64,000 nt of DNA from Phylloscopus collybita (Eukaryota > Chordata > Aves > Passeriformes > Phylloscopidae): assembly GCA_027886175.1 (NCBI GenBank), contig JAJNNQ010000004.1, forward strand, positions 19,935,001 through 19,999,000. Direction: 5' to 3'. The position numbers and the translations under genes were made by a program. Shown here piece after piece: positions 25,761 through 39,677 of this stretch (positions are counted from its first letter, which is position 1; every line of letters begins with the position of its first letter). Under the pieces are notes generated by a model. That model was not told where the DNA came from. It made no database searches and saw only the letters and a program-made list of their open reading frames with translations.

Positions 25761-28278
25761 TACATGAAACAATGTATTGTAATGAAAATGTGTGAGAAAC
25801 TCCATTACAAAAATGCAAACACAGAAGGCTGAATCAGAACTTTAGAAGAACAGGGTGACATGTGAATTCCCTCCATACATGGAATGGTTGGTGCTGATGA
25901 TCTCCACAGAGCTGGGGGAGCAAAGGTGTGGCCTTGACATTCTCTGTCTGACTTGTGCCCTCAGTCACACATCAAAAAAGGACAGTGGAAACGACAGCAT
26001 CACTTTCAAAGTATTTTGAGAACTTACCATGTAACTTTTGCCTCACTGTGTGGCTCTTGTCATGCTCCATTATCCTCCGTTTAACCTCATAACTCTGACT
26101 TTGGTTAAAACAATAAATCTTTATTTTTTTTCTGCTTGCTCATCTGCTCCAGACTTGTGCTTCTCCAGTACTGTCAATTTTGGTACTGTTATGAAATGAC
26201 AGCACAATAAATTAAACATTTATATTTTACCTATCTAGATGGATATTCTGAAGATAAATAGAATATGAATAACCTTTGAGACTTGAAAAATGAGGAACAA
26301 AAAGTCAAATTATTCACGCAAGGGCGTTTGCTTTCCTTATGCATACCCCAGTTGAGAATGTAAATTTTGGCTTACCTTTCAGGAGATGTTGAGCTGACTG
26401 CATTCCTTTATAAAAGTACAAGATATAACCTGCAGATAGGGGTTATATTAACTCAGAAGTTAATCTTGGTCAGATGTACTTTACCAAGATGGTCACTCTT
26501 GCAGCATCTTTCATTTTACAACTGAAAATTTGCTTCTGCTGTAAGAAAGAAAAAAAAAATAAAATCAAAATTTAAGAATTAAAATTGCTAAGCCAGGTTT
26601 TTGCAATGTGTAGAGAATTTCCCACACAGAGAACACGTGTGCTGCTGTTGAGTACTTGTGCAAAGCTCTCACAGATCATTATCTGTGAGGGGTGCTGTAG
26701 GTATAAAGCAATTATTTGATTACAAAGAATTTTCAAGATGATCAAAGGTGAACAATTCAGTCATTTAACAATTTAAGGATAACTGAGCTTAAAAGGAAGT
26801 CAGGGTTCCTGCACCCCATCCCTTTGGTACCTTGAATGCTTGTGACTGCACAGGGGGACTCATTGCATTATGTTTATTACTAGAAAGTTAAATATAATAT
26901 GACCAAAGGCCACAAAATCTTTCTGTCCTTCATAAATTTCATCCAGTTATTTCTCTTTCAAGACATTTTTGTTAAGTTAAAATTCACATTTAAAAATGCG
27001 ACTGAACTGGTATTGCAGCCTAATTAGCTACTGCTATTCCTAAAATAATCCAATGACTCTTGCAATTAGAGCCATGTCTGACTTCCAAAGGCTGCACACA
27101 GAGCAGGAAGTTTCAGTAGTCAAATAAGTACAAACATCTTGCCTTTAATCACTGGGCTATATTTATGAAAATTCTTCCTATATGCTTGTTCTAAATATTT
27201 ATTATTTTCATTAAAGTCTCATCAGCTGAGAGATGCTTTCAGGAATCCAAACTCCCCACAAAGTGCTGAGTATTCCACATTCACAGTCACAAGATGCCTG
27301 TGAGTTCTGGTAGCTCAGCAGAAGTCCACTTGATATCTTACTAAACACCCACATTTTTTCTCTAGTGGCAATTTGAATATCAAAACAACCCTTCAAAGTA
27401 GATTAAGAAACAATTCAACTTCATAGTATTAATGGGCATGAAATTGGATAATTTGGATTTAATTACATTGCTAAGTTTTCCTTCACAGTTTATAATTCAA
27501 AAAACACCTGTTTAGATTAAAATTCAGTCCTTTTTTTAGTTCAAACTTACTCAGATTTTTTTTTTTAATTTTATTTTTTTAAATTGCAAGGGAAAACCAC
27601 AGACATACTTGGTTGGGATGTTTAGGGAGAGTTTAAAGATATAGAAAATAGCTTGGACAAAACCAATTTATTGCAGCTGTGGAAATATAAGATCCATTTA
27701 ACCACAAATGCAATCTGTGGGAGGATATTGGCCAGCAGCAGATTGGCATGAAATTCTCAGCTGAAGCAGATAGGGAAAAGTAATTTTATGTATCTCCCTT
27801 ACATTTATGTGTAGTGTTTTGACCATTTTCAACTTAGCTCTACAAATGAGTTATTATAAAATAAAAAAGAAGCTGTACTGGTATGTGCTCACACAGAAGA
27901 AAATCATCCATGCCATGGAGATGGGGAAATGTAGCAGCTTCTTTTCTTGTAGTAATATATGTGCTAAAACCCCATGGTTTAACTGCATTTCAGTGGTATG
28001 GACCTACAGACCCTCAGAAGCACACAGAATATAATCCTTGATTTCCTGTTACACTCCCAGACACCGGGATAACTCCAATTTTAGTTCCAGCAGCATTTAA
28101 GGAGAGCTGAAGGGGAATCAAGGTCCATTATGGACCCCAAGAAAGAGCAGCTGGTGGAATTATTCAAGCAGATGGATAAAATTTAGAGGGAAAGACAGTG
28201 AGAAGATGAACTTTCAATGGAGCTGGAGAGAAAACAAGAAGTCAGTTGAAGTTTATTAAAGTCTAAGTAATGTCTCCG
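25761..28278. other. AT-rich non-coding DNA
   Basis: No gene is recognised. A T-rich stretch lies at about 27557-27582. Confidence 0.5.
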
Positions 28279-28734
28279 TGATGCCGTAAGTTTGAGTATT
28301 TCTGTTTTTCAAGTTCTGTGCTGCCCAGAGGTGCAGCTCTCAGCCTCACATTCAGGGTCACTCAGCTCTGCACAGAGCAGGGACACAAAACAAATCCTGT
28401 TCCTGCTGCACACCAAGGACAACTTCCAGCCCAAAAGCACAAACAAGGGTGGCTGGAGGGAGGAACAGGAAGGATGGGACCTCACAACCCAAAGCTGTAA
28501 TTGGACAATTAAATCCCAATATGCAAATAAACCCAAACTGATCAGAGTGTGAGACCTCGTGACTGTTCGTCCATTTTGTGACCATTCTGTGACCATTCTT
28601 AATCTACCTTGGATGTAGCCCTGGCCAGGCTCTTGTCCTGCCCAAGGTGTACCCTAAAGGCCTTTCAATAAATATCTACTTTATTCTCCAGCTCTGTCCA
28701 GTCTCTGTTCCAGGTCAGTCTTCCCAAGGCATCA
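28279..28734 (+). mobile_element. Solo LTR of ERVK-like type
   Basis: The element starts with TGATGCC and ends with GGCATCA, a 7-bp terminal inverted repeat with the TG...CA ends of an LTR. It contains an ATGCAAAT octamer at 28521-28528, a duplicated GTGACCATTCT block at about 28577-28600, and a polyadenylation signal AATAAA at 28667-28672. About 60 bp of U5-like sequence follows. The layout matches a class II (ERVK-like) LTR family of songbirds, a judgement from memory. I see no matching target duplication, so the insertion is old, recombined or misbounded. Confidence 0.65.
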
Positions 28735-31700
28735 TGTGAAATGAACACCCTTGGCCACTGAAAACTGGAGGGGTGGGGCATGGATTGGAGCTGAGGAATG
28801 AGAATTTCAGGACATCTGAGCCGTGTCTTGGTCACTCTGGCCACGGGCATGGTGCAGTGGGTCGTGAAGAGAGACTGCAGTCACTCAGGAGAAACCAGTC
28901 ACCATCCTGGGGGAGCTATGTGAGGCCAATCCTCTTCAGGCTCCATGGCCTTTTCTCATATTCAAGACGTTTTGTTCACACTGTTGTTTTTCCCCCCAGA
29001 ACATATTCCATTTCTTTACCCTGGCATACAAAAATGTTAAACATGAGATAAAATAATACAGCTTTTTTTTTTTGTGATTTTTAGGGAGATTTTTTAATAT
29101 TAATTTTACTTTATGTTGGTTTTTTATTAACTTCTCTGTTCAGATAAATTATTTGGAAATTGCAATTCTTGATAGAAATAAATTAAAGAAAGAAATATGC
29201 AGAGAATAAGTTTGTCATCCTTTTGGGATGTGATACCATGTTCTATGTCTGGGCTGTTTGTTCCTTGTCAGAAGGGATCCAGATTATTTCTCTCGCAAGA
29301 AATTTTACCACAAGATCTAATGCTTGACATCACAAACTCTAAAACTAAATATTTCAGTTGAGATTGGAAAGCTCACTGCAGTTTCTGAGACACCTACTTA
29401 CAGCAATGCAGAGATGGCTGGCAAGGCATTTCATTAATTTTATTTAGTTTTAGGATATTGATCTGTTTCATTTAGATATATTGTCAAAGAAATTAAAAAC
29501 TTCCTGCCATCTGAAGTCATTCATAGATCTAAACAATTCTAAATTTTAAAAAAAGAGCCAGGAAAAAAAAAAAAAGAGAAAGACCCATCTAAAGTGCTCT
29601 CTTTTCTTTCTTCTAATAAAATTTCTCCATATCTGCTCCAATAATTAAGTTAGCTAAGGGAGCTAGATGGCTTAGAGATGTTTTTGGAGAAATTTCTTTT
29701 ATTATTGACTTCATTCAAAGTAGCTCCATGCAGGTTTTCTTTTAATTACTCTGGGTCACCTCTTTGCCAATTATTTTTTTTTATTTTTTTATTATATTAT
29801 TTTATTTTTATTTTTTTATTATATTACTTTATTTTTAATATTATTTTAATGCTTCTTAATTTGAAATAATGATGTTAATTTCAAGAATTATTAGGTTGCA
29901 GTTTCTGGCATCTCCAGATTCTCACAATCTCTGTGATTGCACTTGTTTTACAACAGTGCAAGAATATTCCCCTCACTTGACAGTCCCCTACCCAACCCCA
30001 AACATCTCTCAAATCCCATAAAAACCCCTCATGGATGGGGAATGTGCCGGGAAATGCTTTCTGCAGCTCCAGCATATGCAAGTAAGTTTCCAATGGTCCT
30101 TTTTGGGGTATTTCTTTATTATATATCTAGATAGTGAGCTCTTATTCCCATATAAAATTAATGAAAGTCTACCCTGCTGTAGAAACCTTGTTTTATAATA
30201 GAATGGGCATTTCCTCAGCTTTTAATACTCTGGTTTCATCAAGCTGTAACTTTTACTAAGGATTTCTGAAGTCTGAGTGAGTGCTCTCTGCTAGGACTCA
30301 CTAACCAGGACCAGGACCTCTCTGTATTTATCCTACAGTGCCATGGCTCAGGACAGACTAAATTCTAGAGGAAAACAGAAAGTTAATTTTTAGATTTGGT
30401 GGGGTTTTTTGTCTTTTAAATCTGAAAATTTCCAGCTGGGTGCACTTGCAAGTTAGGATTTATGTTTTGGTCTGTGTGTTTTTCTGGATTAAGAACTTTT
30501 AGAGGAGAATTCACTAATTGGGAGCATGAGAGATAAAGAAGTAGGTGAAGAAAGATAAATTAGAGGCAAATGGAATTGGGGTTCAAAATGGATTGAACTT
30601 CTTTATAGTTATTGCATTAGAAAATGCTTTAAAATTCTTATCATTTGTTTGGAAAATGATATTTTGAAACTGTATGAGCTTTTTACACATAGGATTCATG
30701 CAGTAAATTTCAATTTTGCTTTTGTTAGAAGAATGAGCAAATACATTACTTAGCTATGTGTTTTTAATAACATGATTCATGAGTACTGTGGGGCACTGAT
30801 TTTACTATTTATATTTTACTGCAGACCATGGATTTTTTGGTTTGTTAAGCACGTGCATTTATATACATTTCATCCCCTCCAGAGAATCCTGCTGCTCCTG
30901 TGAGATCCACCACCCCTTCTCATTGCTTAACTGGGGAGTAAAGCTCTGAGTATCAGTGAGAAGTGTCTGATGAAATTAGGAACATCTGCTCCTGCAGCTC
31001 GTGGCTCCTCCCTGGAGGGGACAAGAGGAGCAGGATGAGTGAAGGAACAAAGGAAAAGCAGAGCAGAGCAGCCTTGGGAGGGAGCAGGGAGCTCTCTGAA
31101 GCCTTCTGCTCTCCTTCAACTTGTCCTCCAGCCAGAACTCTTCCCTGCCAGAGGAGAGCAGGGAAAAAAATAAAAGATAATAAATGGTCCCCCAGCACAG
31201 GCAGCCCTTGAAAGGGACTTTCCTCCTTATGGGGGAATCTGTGGGGTACAGCCCTAAGCCCTCCCAAATAGAGGTGAAGGACAGGCTCTGCCAGCCTGGA
31301 GAAGTTGTTCATATCTTATAAAATACTCTTCCATGAAAGTTTATTTTCCCTCTTCCAGGTTTTAATTCCTACTTCCCTTAGCTTGGAGTTCTGATTACCC
31401 AGGAAATGTCCTGATAGGTTCATGAGGATCCCTCTTACTAAATCAAATGTTGTTTTGAAAACGTTCACTTTTTTAAATGAGGTTTAACATACAATGTGAC
31501 CGTGTTCACTTGTACTGATTAATAAACACTGCCTAGTGAAAGGGGATTAACAAATTAATTTGATTAATAAGAAGAGGCAATTCCATAAAAACGCCTTAAT
31601 TTCTTTAAAAATGTGGTTTATATTAAATGTAAAGTGCAGTTCATCACACATTATGCATGGAGATGGGAAAAAATCATCCAGCCCACTTCTGCAATTGCCC

Positions 31701-33429
31701 TGTAAAGCAAAATATTTGATTTTTCAGGATTTCTCATTACTGTAATGTGACAAAATAGTTCAAACCAAACTCATCTAAAAACTACACAAAACAGATGTTT
31801 GTACAAGGTGTTTACCCCCTATTTAGCATAAGCTCAAATACTATTAGCCAATTTCACACGTCATATGGTTATTTGAAAACCAGGAAACAAGTAGTAAATG
31901 CCAATTTAGCTGGAAAAAAAGACAAAATTTCTGAGAGAAATTGAGAGGCTCTGGAGCGATACGAGATGATTTCAGTAGTGGAGAATAAAAGGATCTGATC
32001 AGATTGAATTTTTGGCTCATGGGATCAGTGTTTTTGATCAAATTGCAGGGACAATGGGGAGGGAGAAACATTGAAGGTTATTTGTGTACTTGTGTGTTTG
32101 AAACGGTAAAAAGAAACAATGTGCAATGAAGAGTTGTGATTAACACAGGACACGAGGAAATCAAATGCTGGGGAAAAGAGAGGTTGTTGTAGGGGAAAAG
32201 AGAGATGGAGAAAGGCAGGGCTTTGTATCTGTCAGAAAAGCTTGTGTATGATTAGAGTTCAACCCTTGTGTTGATTTCATCACTGCCAGGAAGTCATTAC
32301 AGAGCAAATTGTTGGTGAATGAAGGATAAGAGAGGGTAAATATTGGTTGATTTGCTTGTTTTTTTTATCATATCTCTGTTGTTATGAAAGTCCAGGTTCA
32401 CATCACAAATCTAAGTGTATAATATCTAAAATTTTAAAAGTGAGAAAATATTAGGATGGATTCATATTTTCTATTTGTCTGGGTGACATCTAAAAAAATC
32501 TGGTTTTAAAGAAACTAATGGTACATCATCTAATCCTATATACCTTTATTTGTCTTGGTGTTCTGCTATTTCATTTGTAGCTAAGAAAAGTTTGCAAAGA
32601 TTATCACTGAAAAAAATATATATATATGGTTCTATTCACTCATTTTGCTTCTTGAATAGTTCTATGAAAATTTACCTCTTTAGATTTCCAGAATGTACTT
32701 GTTCTTCTGTCAGTCATATTTCTGGCAGCAGCATGGGAAATTTATTCTTTTATGTGTTGAATAGATCTTCAACACAGGTAGTACTGTTTTCTTTGAAAAT
32801 GCAAACATCTTTCAAATAGCAGGATATAAATGTGGGGAAAATTCTGAATATGAGCTATAAATATTTCAGGCTGTAGCTACAGAGAACTTGAACTGAACCT
32901 AGTGCTCGGATATCTAAGTATTTATTAAACCTGAGTTAGCTTCTTCTAGTGAATTGAAGTGAGTCTTTTGCTTTTGAAAAAGCCTGAGAGATTCTCTTTC
33001 TGCAAGAAACACATACTTCTGCATGCAAATCTATTGCAGCATTGCTGGAGAAATGGGTTAGTCAGACTGTATAATCAGAAATGTTTGTGAAGAGATAATG
33101 AATGAAGGCTTGCTGTACACAAAAGATAAAACATCATTATGCACAAATTTCTACTGTGACTGTTGATATTCCATTATTCTGTGCCCATGAAACAAAAATT
33201 TCTGTGAATCTTTGGGTGTTGTTCTGTGATTAGAGGTTGTGTATGACCTGATGGGGGGGTTGCTTTACTTCTAAAGGCAGCTGATAACACTTTATTATAA
33301 ATGTGAACTGTACCATGGGATGTGTGATGATCACACTGGAGCTGCTGTGGGGCAGCAGAGAGTAGCTCCAGGTGCAAGAGGTTAAAACTGACATTAGTGA
33401 AGAGTCCAGTGAGTCCTTCAAGACACCAA
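28735..33429. other. AT-rich non-coding DNA
   Basis: No gene is recognised. A low-complexity A/T stretch with a duplicated TTTATTATATTA block lies at about 29775-29862. The less AT-rich block at about 30890-31290 has open frames on both strands (119 and 82 codons) without any recognised domain. Confidence 0.5.
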
Positions 33430-34088
33430 GCTCGAAGAGAATTGTTCTTCTTTGGAAATGCCAAGGCTCAACCCAAAGCAGTTAAATATGTGTGACAAAC
33501 ACTGCCATTGAGACACCAGGGACCCTCCCTTGTGCTCTCCTACAGTCATATCTCTTGGAACCCTGGTTGCTGAGAATTTCAGGCTTTCTGTGTTGACAGG
33601 CACTGACCCCAAGCAAACACTGCATTCCACCTGAGGCCATGGAGAGCCTTCCAAAATTGAGTGACAGCACTGGGATTGTGTGTGTGATATAGAAGTGTGT
33701 GATAGCAAAGGGTGCAAAACTTAGAGTTTAAGGTTTTAGAATATAATAATATATATATATAAAGCAAGATGGAGGTTTTAGGGCAGAGGCCAAGTCCTTC
33801 TTTTTCACCTTCTTCTCCAGGGGTCTGGGTGGTGTTTTGTAATTGGGTAGAAAAATCTGCACTGCGGGCCATGGGTGGTTGATTATTGGGTTAAAAGTAA
33901 AAATAATTTAGGTGTCATTTCTTAATTGCACAGTCTGTTCTTAAAAGGCCTTGTAGAGAGAGAGAAAGCCTCCATTTTTAGTGTGTTAGCTTGAAGTGCT
34001 GTAGAACTCACGGTTATAGATAAAAACTAATAAATATCTGAGTCTGAACAAGAAACACCACCTCGTGCATTTAATCCTGACCCTGGCA
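33430..34088 (+). mobile_element. LTR-like dispersed repeat, family B copy 1
   Basis: This segment matches 42686-43208 in several blocks and in the same order: TTGTTCTT followed by TTGGAA, then CAAGATGGAGG, GTCCTTCTT, GGTGGTGTT and a TTAGGTGTCAT-like block. It carries AATAAA at 34029-34034 and ends near CCTGGCA at 34088, consistent with an LTR read on the + strand. An AT dinucleotide run lies inside at about 33743-33763. The left end is approximate. Confidence 0.55.
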
Positions 34089-36606
34089 AAAAAGAAGATA
34101 AAACACAACATAAATCTAATCTACGAAAAGCAAACCTGCCCCTGAGAATGCCAGAAGATCCTGCATTCAGCAAACTGAGCTGTTCACGCCCCTTCCTGCC
34201 TCCTTTTGACTTTCAGCTTTGGATGGGACATGCCAGGGATGCTCCTGCCTTCCTTAGTCAGCTTTGGAGCCATGGAAAAGGCAGCAGCGCTGTCCCCTGT
34301 CCTGAGGAGAGGTATGTTCTTCAAAATATGCTTTCAGTTCTTCAAAATGTGCTTTCACTGCGTCTTGACAACAACCCCGGCATTCTCACCTTTACAAGGT
34401 GCACCTCCCAGCTTTCAGAAGACAATTGAATTTCTCAGCAGCTTTGCAAGCGATGATTTACATTAATGAAAGCTGAGTGATGGCGTTGGCAGACAGCTCA
34501 ACATTCACTGGAGTCATACAAATGCCATTTTTTTCAACATTTGAAGTACCAAGCAACTTAGCTTTTAGCTCATTATAATGTTATCCACTTTCAGGAAGAT
34601 GCACCAGCTTTCACTTAAACGCAAGAATTCTGCAAGGAACAAAAAGCAAATTAAAAAGTAAAAGCAGTAAGTCTGCTCCATTTCCATTAAAAAAAAAATA
34701 AACCCAAAACCAAAACCAAAACAAAACAAACAAGCAAAAGAAAACCACAGCAGATTACAACTGCAAAAATTGGTAAAATGGTGAAATTATCACTTCACAG
34801 TCCTCCCTCTGGTGAAGAATACAGAGTGTAAGATTTTGTTAAGCCTTTCCTGGACTACATTCATGCAATCAACCAAACCTGACAGAGTGCTGAAGGTCAA
34901 TATTCTGCAGTATTTTTGTTCCATGATTATTTCTTTTTTCAGTCCTCAAAGAAAATTGCTTCCATTTGAGGAGATGTCTGGACCAGCAGCAGTTCAGCAT
35001 CCCCCAGTCCTTGCCTGCTAAACTTGTCTGTTAAATGTGGATGCTGACACCTCTGAATCATCTAATTTTAGAGCACTTTTTTTAATAACCATTCACTCTT
35101 TCCCAAGGAGTACTTGTATGACATTAGAAATATCTTAATCCTCCTTCAATAACAGGATGGAAGATAAAAATTGCTGCAGCTATCATTATTGGAAGAAACA
35201 GCATTATATTGAAAGGATAAAATGGACTTACTCTGTCTAACCTGAAAAACCACTTACAGGATGTATTTTCTGACAGTCTGTGACTGTTTGAGGAACTTTC
35301 TCCAAGGTAGTGCCTAAATCAAGACCTGTTCCCTTATTCTCTGATTTGTTTTATTTTTACCTCCTGGTTTCAAGCAATTGATGTCCATAAAGGACTGTGA
35401 AAAGGGAGAGAAAAAAACCCTGGAATTATCTAATTAATATTGCATGAACATTGTGGGATTTATACTGAATGCAGTTTATTTTTAAAAATAAAGTGTGAGA
35501 AAAAGGTTTGTTTAAAACACCTTGAAAAATTCTATTTGTTTCAGATGTCTAACACTCTGCTGTCATATTATCTCACCTTTTACAAATCACCTGAACTAGT
35601 CTGAGACTTTTGTCTAAGCTCCTTCTTAATATCTCATGTAGGACTGATGAAAATCTAGAAGGATAACTCATCCCCGAGTGTCCAAAATGAATAATCTAAA
35701 GCAGGGAGAAAACCTGGCTTCTAGAGAGGTTTGTTTCTCTTCAGTAACTAGAGAAAAGACCTAAAAATACCAATCTAATGGTTAGTTGACTAGGATTAGG
35801 TCAGCTGAATGTCCCAAAGGAAGAGAAAACCCAAAGTGCACATCAAAGTGATAAACAACTGTGCCCATCCAGATATTGGCTGCCTTTCACTGGAGTTGGG
35901 CAAATTTGATTAATTATAATTAATTCAATAACAGACTGAGTCCTGCAGCTCATTAATAATTTCAGAACCTGCCGGAGAGCAAGATTCCTGTGCTCAGTGT
36001 TGCCTGTCCCCATCCTATGTATTTAAAACCAGAGGTTTATCATGGGAGACCATAAACACTTTTCCTTCCGGTGTGGGATTGTAATTCCTTTGAACTCCGC
36101 GTCTGGGCTGGCTGGTTTCTCACTTTATCTGAACCCTTTAAGGCTAAAATCTGTGCAGTAGTTGTGGGTTATGTTTTAAATGAACACATTTTACGTCTTT
36201 TGAGGGCATGAAGCAGCACTCATGGAGGAGGAACTTCATGTATTATTCACCTTGTTTTGCATTCTATCAGTTTTAAATCAGATGCTAAATTTTGCATTAG
36301 TATTGATCACAACTTTATCATCTGTTATAAATACCCTTTCTGTTAATTCACACTCCTTGGACAGAGTTATGGAAAGGGGTAAGAAATGGTATTAAATTAG
36401 GCTGGCTAATTTTTATGTTGTTTGAAAGGGGTATAGGATGTGCTCAGTTCCCTACAATCTCTTTAGGTGTTGCAAAATGGTATCACATCCTCACTCTCCA
36501 GGTCTGATCCCAAGATAAAAAAGATGATATCCCATCCTAGAAAGAAGCTAATTTGCATTTATAAAAGCAAAATCAAAAACTACATTAGAAGCACTTAATG
36601 ATTGAT
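34089..36606. other. AT-rich non-coding DNA
   Basis: No gene is recognised. A perfectly spaced 21-bp tandem duplication (one mismatch) lies at 34316-34357. A CAAAAC-type tract lies at about 34700-34732. Confidence 0.5.
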
Positions 36607-36760
36607 GGGGTTTTTTTGGTGGTTTTTTTTTTGGTTTTTTTTTTTTGTTTGTTTGTTTGGTTTTTTTTTTTTTTTTTGTTTTTTGTTTTTTGTTTTTTTT
36701 TTTTTGTTTGTTTTTGTTTTTTTGGTTTTTTTTTTTGTTTTTTTGGTTTTTTTTTTTTGC
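36607..36760. repeat. T-rich low-complexity tract with G interruptions
   Basis: About 150 bp of T runs is broken by G and GG. The Phe/Val/Leu-rich open frames on the + strand and Lys/Gln/Thr-rich frames on the minus strand over it are composition artefacts. Confidence 0.95.
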
Positions 36761-38167
36761 TTAAGAGCTGTGTTTTCTTCTGTCTTTGGTAACCCATATA
36801 TGTTCAGTCACATTAAAGCCATGAGTTTATTTGTGATAGTTCAAATAACACAGCTGAAATATGACTAAAATGACTAACACAAATATCCAAACAGCCACTG
36901 CTATTTTGGTGGAAATCCGTGGTTCTCGATTGTAAGTGAAAGACGCTTATCAAGACTCCTCAGTGATTATAAATGAATGTAAATAGTTTTGCAGGAAGTA
37001 TACATATAAATATATATAGCAAATCCATTTTGCAGAAAACTGAAGGTCTATCACAGCAGAGTAATTTTTGAGTAGAGATGATGAAAAAAACGGTGAAACA
37101 ATAAAGTCGAAAAAGACTAAAATATTCTTTGTCTTTTTTGGAGAAAATTATAATCCTGAGTCTTCCTGAGTCTCATCCAGTTTTAGCAATGAATACAATT
37201 TGTATCAGAGGCATTACAGGGCTCAGAGTTAGATAACATTCTCTCTTTGAATTTGAACATCAAATGAAACCAATCTGAGTGTGGTTTGTAAGATATCAAG
37301 CAACACAAAGAGCAATAAATCTAAAGAAAAAGGTTATATTTTTGAGAATAAAGTATTAGGAGAAAGTCAAATCAATTCTGAAATAACAAAAAAAAAAAGG
37401 CAACTGAACAAAACTTACATTAGAATCAGCATACCTGTAACAATATTTTCCTGCACAGGATTTTCAATTTCCTGTGTTCAGTATGTGACCTTATAAAAAT
37501 GATAACAAGATCCAGCTTCTGAAAAATATACATACATCTTATCTGTTGTTTTCTGAAGGCAAACACCAGAATCAAGGTGTGTTAAAGAAGTCACAGAGTG
37601 TGGTTTTGTTCAGTTGGTAACTTGAGGCAACAGGAAAGTGTTGTATTCTTGCTGAATTGTTTATAAGAATGATTTTATTTTCTTTGGCTTCTGAAAAGCA
37701 TAGAAACTCAGTTTGCCCAGTGATTTATCTTAGCTGCTAGACTGTGGTGTACCTAAATTTTAATAAACTAATAGCTTCTTAAAAATTTTTCTGTCAATTT
37801 ACAAGGGTAAGAGACAACAGATTACAACAGTTAAGGGAAATCTCAATTTCACTCATCCCATGGGTTTCTAATTCCTGTCTGCAAACCAAATATCCCTGAA
37901 ATACCTGCAGGATACCATGAATCTGCGCTTGAATTCTTTCAATATTTCCAAAGCCACGTGTGGAACAAAACATCATAGACTGCGTCATAGCACAGGCTCT
38001 TCCTTTGCTGCTTCTCTTTTCAGCCTGATACAGTGTTGCAAATATAATGACGAGGCCATAAATCCAAAGGTGGTAAAAAAAGCAAGGCCAACTGTTTATC
38101 ATTATAAAGCAGGAAGAGGAGGCTGAGCTAGTCCCAGCCCCTCACGGCAAGCCAGAGCAAACAGATC
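36761..38167. other. AT-rich non-coding DNA
   Basis: No gene or clear repeat is recognised. Confidence 0.5.
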
Positions 38168-38990
38168 TGTGCGACGCTATTCAAGATTAACAACGACACA
38201 GACTCCGAACTTCAGAAGGCTGAAATGACTCCAATCTATCTTTATTACCTGGGAACTTCCCTTTATACTATTTTACAAAGAACTCACCCAAGGGGTGGAA
38301 GAAAGACAGACTTCTTTAACTACATTGGACAAGTCAGAGGGACATCAAGAGAAGCCCCTCCTAGGGAAAGGAATGCAAAACGTAGGATACAATTAGGAAA
38401 ACATGTCTCTTGTTGACAGAACAGTGCCTGGGAAAGAGTTTCAGGGAAATCAAAACATCACAGGCACAAACCATGACTACATCTATGTACATGGGCCACC
38501 CCTCAGAACAGTCTGTTCATGAGAGTGAAGCCCCCACTGAGAGCGGTCAGTCCCCTTTTATCATCTCAGTCCCCTCAGGGATTGGGCCGTTTTGGATCCT
38601 TTACATGATTGGTGCATTCTCTGGGCTCTCATTGGCTCTTAGCGGGGTGCTTTCTACACCAATCATTCCTTCCTGCCGTGATTTGATTGGTTGGTCGTGT
38701 TCTCCAATGAAAGCACTGGGTGGTGGTCTCAGTCTCTGGGTTATCTGGGGGAGAGTGGGAGATTGTGGCCTTCCTCTGGTATGATCCCTTTAACTGCACT
38801 TGGGGAGGCAGCCGCACAAAACTTCCACAAACATTGGTAACTAAACACTGCAACACTATCTAACAGCGACCAGAACAATATTACAGCAGTAAGTATTTGT
38901 AACAACTCAGAACTGGTCGAAAAATAAACACTGTTGGGAACAGAAATCGAAACACGCAGCCAGTATAGGGACACAACTATTAAAAAGTTT
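38168..38990 (-). mobile_element. Probable LTR of an endogenous retrovirus, minus strand
   Basis: Read on the minus strand, a TATAAAGGG block (about 38259-38267) is followed about 15 bp later by AATAAA (38241-38246) and then about 70 bp ending in CA at 38168. Upstream on that strand lies a region less AT-rich than its flanks with at least four CCAAT or ATTGG boxes between 38580 and 38710, as expected of a U3 promoter. The element at 25535 has the same arrangement. The U3 end is a guess and no target duplication was found. Confidence 0.45.
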
Positions 38991-39572
38991 CGACTTTTTG
39001 TTTTTTGGGGTTTTTTTTTGTATCCATAACAAGCCTGAGATAACAACACTCATCAGCTGAGATAAGAAACACCTCTCCCATCTCTCCAGATAGAGTAGAG
39101 TTGTTTTGTGGCAGCAGTTTTCCTTCCTTTGGCTGCAGGAGTGTTTTTCAGCTCAGTGGGAAGGCGCCTGCGTGAGAGCAGAAATAGCGAGAGCCTTCCG
39201 CGCTTCCCCTTTTCTCTGAAATCTTCACCTTTGCCTCCTCCCAGGCTGGGGTAGGGATGAAGATTCAGCTCAAACCCAGCCAGAGGTCACTTTTCAGCAA
39301 AGTCAGACCCCAAATCTGTGGCAGGAGTGCAGCTACTGCCCATTCACTGAGTCAGGAACAGCCATGCCAAGGATTTAGCACAAAAATGAGGAGCCAAGTG
39401 CGCTCCAGACTCAGAGATATTTTAGGTACTTGCAGGGGCAATTTCCTAGGAAAATTACTTCTGAACTTCAGATGTCTAGAGAGCTGCTGGGCAAGGTTTT
39501 AAGGATTACAATTAAAACATTTAAAAGCAGACTAAGTCGCACTTTACATGCTTTAAGTTGTTTTATGGTGTG
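38991..39572. other. Non-coding DNA with a small CpG-containing patch
   Basis: The stretch at about 39165-39205 contains several CpG dinucleotides (AAGGCGCCTGCGTGAG and TTCCGCGCTTCC). That is unusual for this window, but I see no gene start next to it. A T run follows TTTTTTGGGG at about 39000-39020. Confidence 0.4.
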
Positions 39573-39677
39573 TTTTGGTAGTTTTTTGGGTTTGTTGTTT
39601 TTGTTGTTGTTGTTGGTTTGGGGTTTTTGGGGTTTTTTTGGTTTGGTTTGGTTTGGTTTGGGTTTTTTTTTTTTTGT
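39573..39677. repeat. GT-rich low-complexity tract (TTG and GGTTT units)
   Basis: TTG units are followed by GGTTT units and a T run. The 115-codon open frame across it is Leu/Phe/Gly/Trp-rich composition and not a gene. Confidence 0.9.

Noticed and set aside
28735..29060. Internal retroviral sequence after the ERVK-like LTR
   Set aside because: No primer binding site follows the LTR end and no gag-like frame is seen, so the element is treated as a solo LTR.
39600..39660. Telomere-like repeat (GGTTT units)
   Set aside because: The vertebrate telomere unit is TTAGGG. Here the units are GGTTTG with T runs, simple low complexity.
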